This document shows positions 5,290 through 6,016 of a stretch of DNA of 6,016 bases, one piece after another. Under the pieces are notes generated by a model that made no database searches, was not told the origin of the DNA, and worked only from the letters and a program-made list of their open reading frames with translations. Numbering within the stretch: the stretch's first letter is position 1; each line of letters begins with the position of its first letter. The stretch is from JAHEYF01 sp045805185 (GTDB lineage: Bacteria; Bacteroidota; Bacteroidia; B-17B0; Aurantibacillaceae), in NCBI GenBank assembly GCA_045805185.1, contig JBJMLS010000052.1, positions 1 through 6,016 on the forward strand, written 5' to 3'. A program made the translations under genes and the position numbers.

Positions 5290-6016
5290 GGTGACCAGCG
5301 CCTGATCCGGTCCTTTATACTGATCCAGCCCGAGAGGTATGCCTGCGGCTGAGATGCGTTGTGCGTACACATCCATATCGGTGCCATTGCGGTGATCCTC
5401 CCAAACGAAGATCGAACCACCTGTTCCGTCTGAAACATTCTTCGGCGATGTTTGATCGTCAATTGCATTCGCAACGGCAATGCCGTTTCCTCCCCAGAGG
5501 AGGTTTCCTGAGAGGTCGACGCGTTGGGCATAAATATCGTAATCGATAACAGTATCCTGCCAGGTGATGATGGCGCCACCCGCTCCGTCGCCAACAGCAT
5601 TGGGATTTACCTGGTTGCTGGCACTGGCGGTAAGCGCAAGCCCGTTAGCCATCCACAGCGCATTACCCAAAGCATCCAGTTTTTGTGCATAGATGTCGTA
5701 GTTGCCATTGCGGTCATCCTTCCAGGTTATGATAATATCTGTACCAAGGCTCTCATTAGTCATATCAACCGCGCTTTGCGCTCCGGCTACAGCAGTTACC
5801 GCAATGCCGTTGGCTGTCCATTGCAAACTTCCTGTTGAGCTGATGCGCTGCGCGTATACATCGTAATCTATCCCCCCGCGTTTATCCTGCCAGGCTATGG
5901 TTGCCCCGCCAACCCCATCGCTTCGCAATTTAGGATTCGATTGTGTGTTAATGGCATTGCAGATAACCAGTCCGTTTGCACTCCATTGGACCACCCCTGA
6001 AGAGTTGATGCGCTGC
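5047..6016 (-). CDS. Secreted repeat protein with T9SS type A C-terminal sorting domain, 5' partial
   Basis: This is the C-terminal part of a large protein exported by the type IX secretion system and probably surface-attached or released. The frame continues to the right edge (…Q-R-I-N-S-S-G before the GTG at 5992-5994), which matches the repeat consensus, so that GTG is internal and the real start lies outside. Counting from that Val, four units of 55, 55, 53 and 55 residues occupy 4-221. Each has W-x-x-N-G near its start, G-G-x-I-x-x-W-x-D in the middle and Y-A-Q-R/K toward the end. A linker follows, then the sorting domain from about 236: N-Y-P-N-P-F, T-T-I-R-I, L-S-V-N-I-T-D-L-L-G, G-T-Y-I-Y-K-I, ending G-K-L-T-V-I-K. 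The repeats suggest a beta-propeller or beta-solenoid surface or adhesive protein; no catalytic motif is visible. It is the first visible gene of the minus-strand operon. Confidence 0.9.
   Translation of the reverse strand, partial: QRINSSGVVQWSANGLVICNAINTQSNPKLRSDGVGGATIAWQDKRGGIDYDVYAQRISSTGSLQWTANGIAVTAVAGAQSAVDMTNESLGTDIIITWKDDRNGNYDIYAQKLDALGNALWMANGLALTASASNQVNPNAVGDGAGGAIITWQDTVIDYDIYAQRVDLSGNLLWGGNGIAVANAIDDQTSPKNVSDGTGGSIFVWEDHRNGTDMDVYAQRISAAGIPLGLDQYKGPDQALVTSNYPNPFAASTTIRITGTDHSSPDLSVNITDLLGKAQKFSVTRSGNEFSINAENMGSGTYIYKIFSGKAVIGTGKLTVIK
5332..5985 (-). repeat. Four tandem ~165-bp coding units in the T9SS protein
   Basis: Units lie at 5821-5985, 5656-5820, 5497-5655 and 5332-5496, encoding 55, 55, 53 and 55 residues. 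A further unit clearly begins beyond 5985, since the end of its predecessor (QRINSSG) is readable up to the window edge. The shared core is WxxNG…GGxxxxWxD…D(V/I)YAQ(R/K). The second unit departs most: its middle reads N-E-S-L-G-T-D where the others have D-G-x-G-G. The third unit is 2 residues shorter, lacking the R-N/G-G turn after W-Q-D. Confidence 0.85.

Noticed and set aside
5139..5838. Overlapping alternative frames at 5139-5600 (-) and 5524-5838 (+)
   Set aside because: They lie within the repeat region of the T9SS gene and arise from its repetitive codon pattern; no recognisable domains.
5332..5985. Tandem repeats as a CRISPR array or DNA satellite
   Set aside because: The repeat is at the protein level with an uninterrupted reading frame; DNA units are about 165 bp, diverged, and without spacers.
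5992..5994. GTG as the start of the T9SS protein
   Set aside because: Codons upstream of it to the window edge encode QRINSSG, matching the end of the repeat unit, so the gene continues beyond the edge and the GTG is internal.

Overview
The window looks like chromosomal DNA from a member of the Bacteroidota, probably an environmental Sphingobacteriia/Chitinophagia/Flavobacteriia-type lineage. The evidence is a C-terminal type IX secretion (T9SS) sorting domain starting NYPNPF, a lipoprotein with a short lipobox followed by CKK, DUF2490 and DUF4956 family proteins, no convincing Shine-Dalgarno sequences before the genes, and an intergenic palindrome of a kind I recall from Bacteroidota genomes. 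I see no rRNA, tRNA, CRISPR array, transposase or phage gene.

Left part, + strand (1-2094): the 3' portion of an RND/ABC-type efflux periplasmic adaptor gene (MacA/HlyD family, start outside the window), then a 134-bp gap holding a 20-bp perfect inverted repeat, then tsaB, a tRNA t6A modification gene that appears to start with TTG. tsaB ends 13 bp inside the 3' end of the opposing operon, with no visible terminator between the two.

Right part, - strand (6016 down to 2082): six genes packed with essentially no intergenic DNA (gaps of 3, 2, 0, -26 and 1 bp in transcription order), so almost certainly one operon whose promoter lies beyond the right edge. In transcription order they are: (a) a large secreted T9SS-substrate protein with about 55-residue W...NG...W.D...YAQR repeats (5' end cut off); (b) a small lipoprotein with a transthyretin/carboxypeptidase-regulatory-like beta domain; (c) a small secreted protein made of four repeats with an exact 26-residue period; (d) a VTC-domain polyphosphate-polymerase-like enzyme; (e) a DUF4956 integral membrane protein; (f) a DUF2490 predicted outer-membrane beta-barrel.

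The most interesting feature is this cassette. It lines up a predicted cytosolic polymerase (VTC), an inner-membrane protein (DUF4956), an outer-membrane barrel (DUF2490), a lipoprotein and two exported repeat proteins. VTC next to DUF4956 is a pairing I know from many bacteria. The idea that the whole set makes, exports or displays a polyanion or other surface polymer is inference from gene order and predicted location only.
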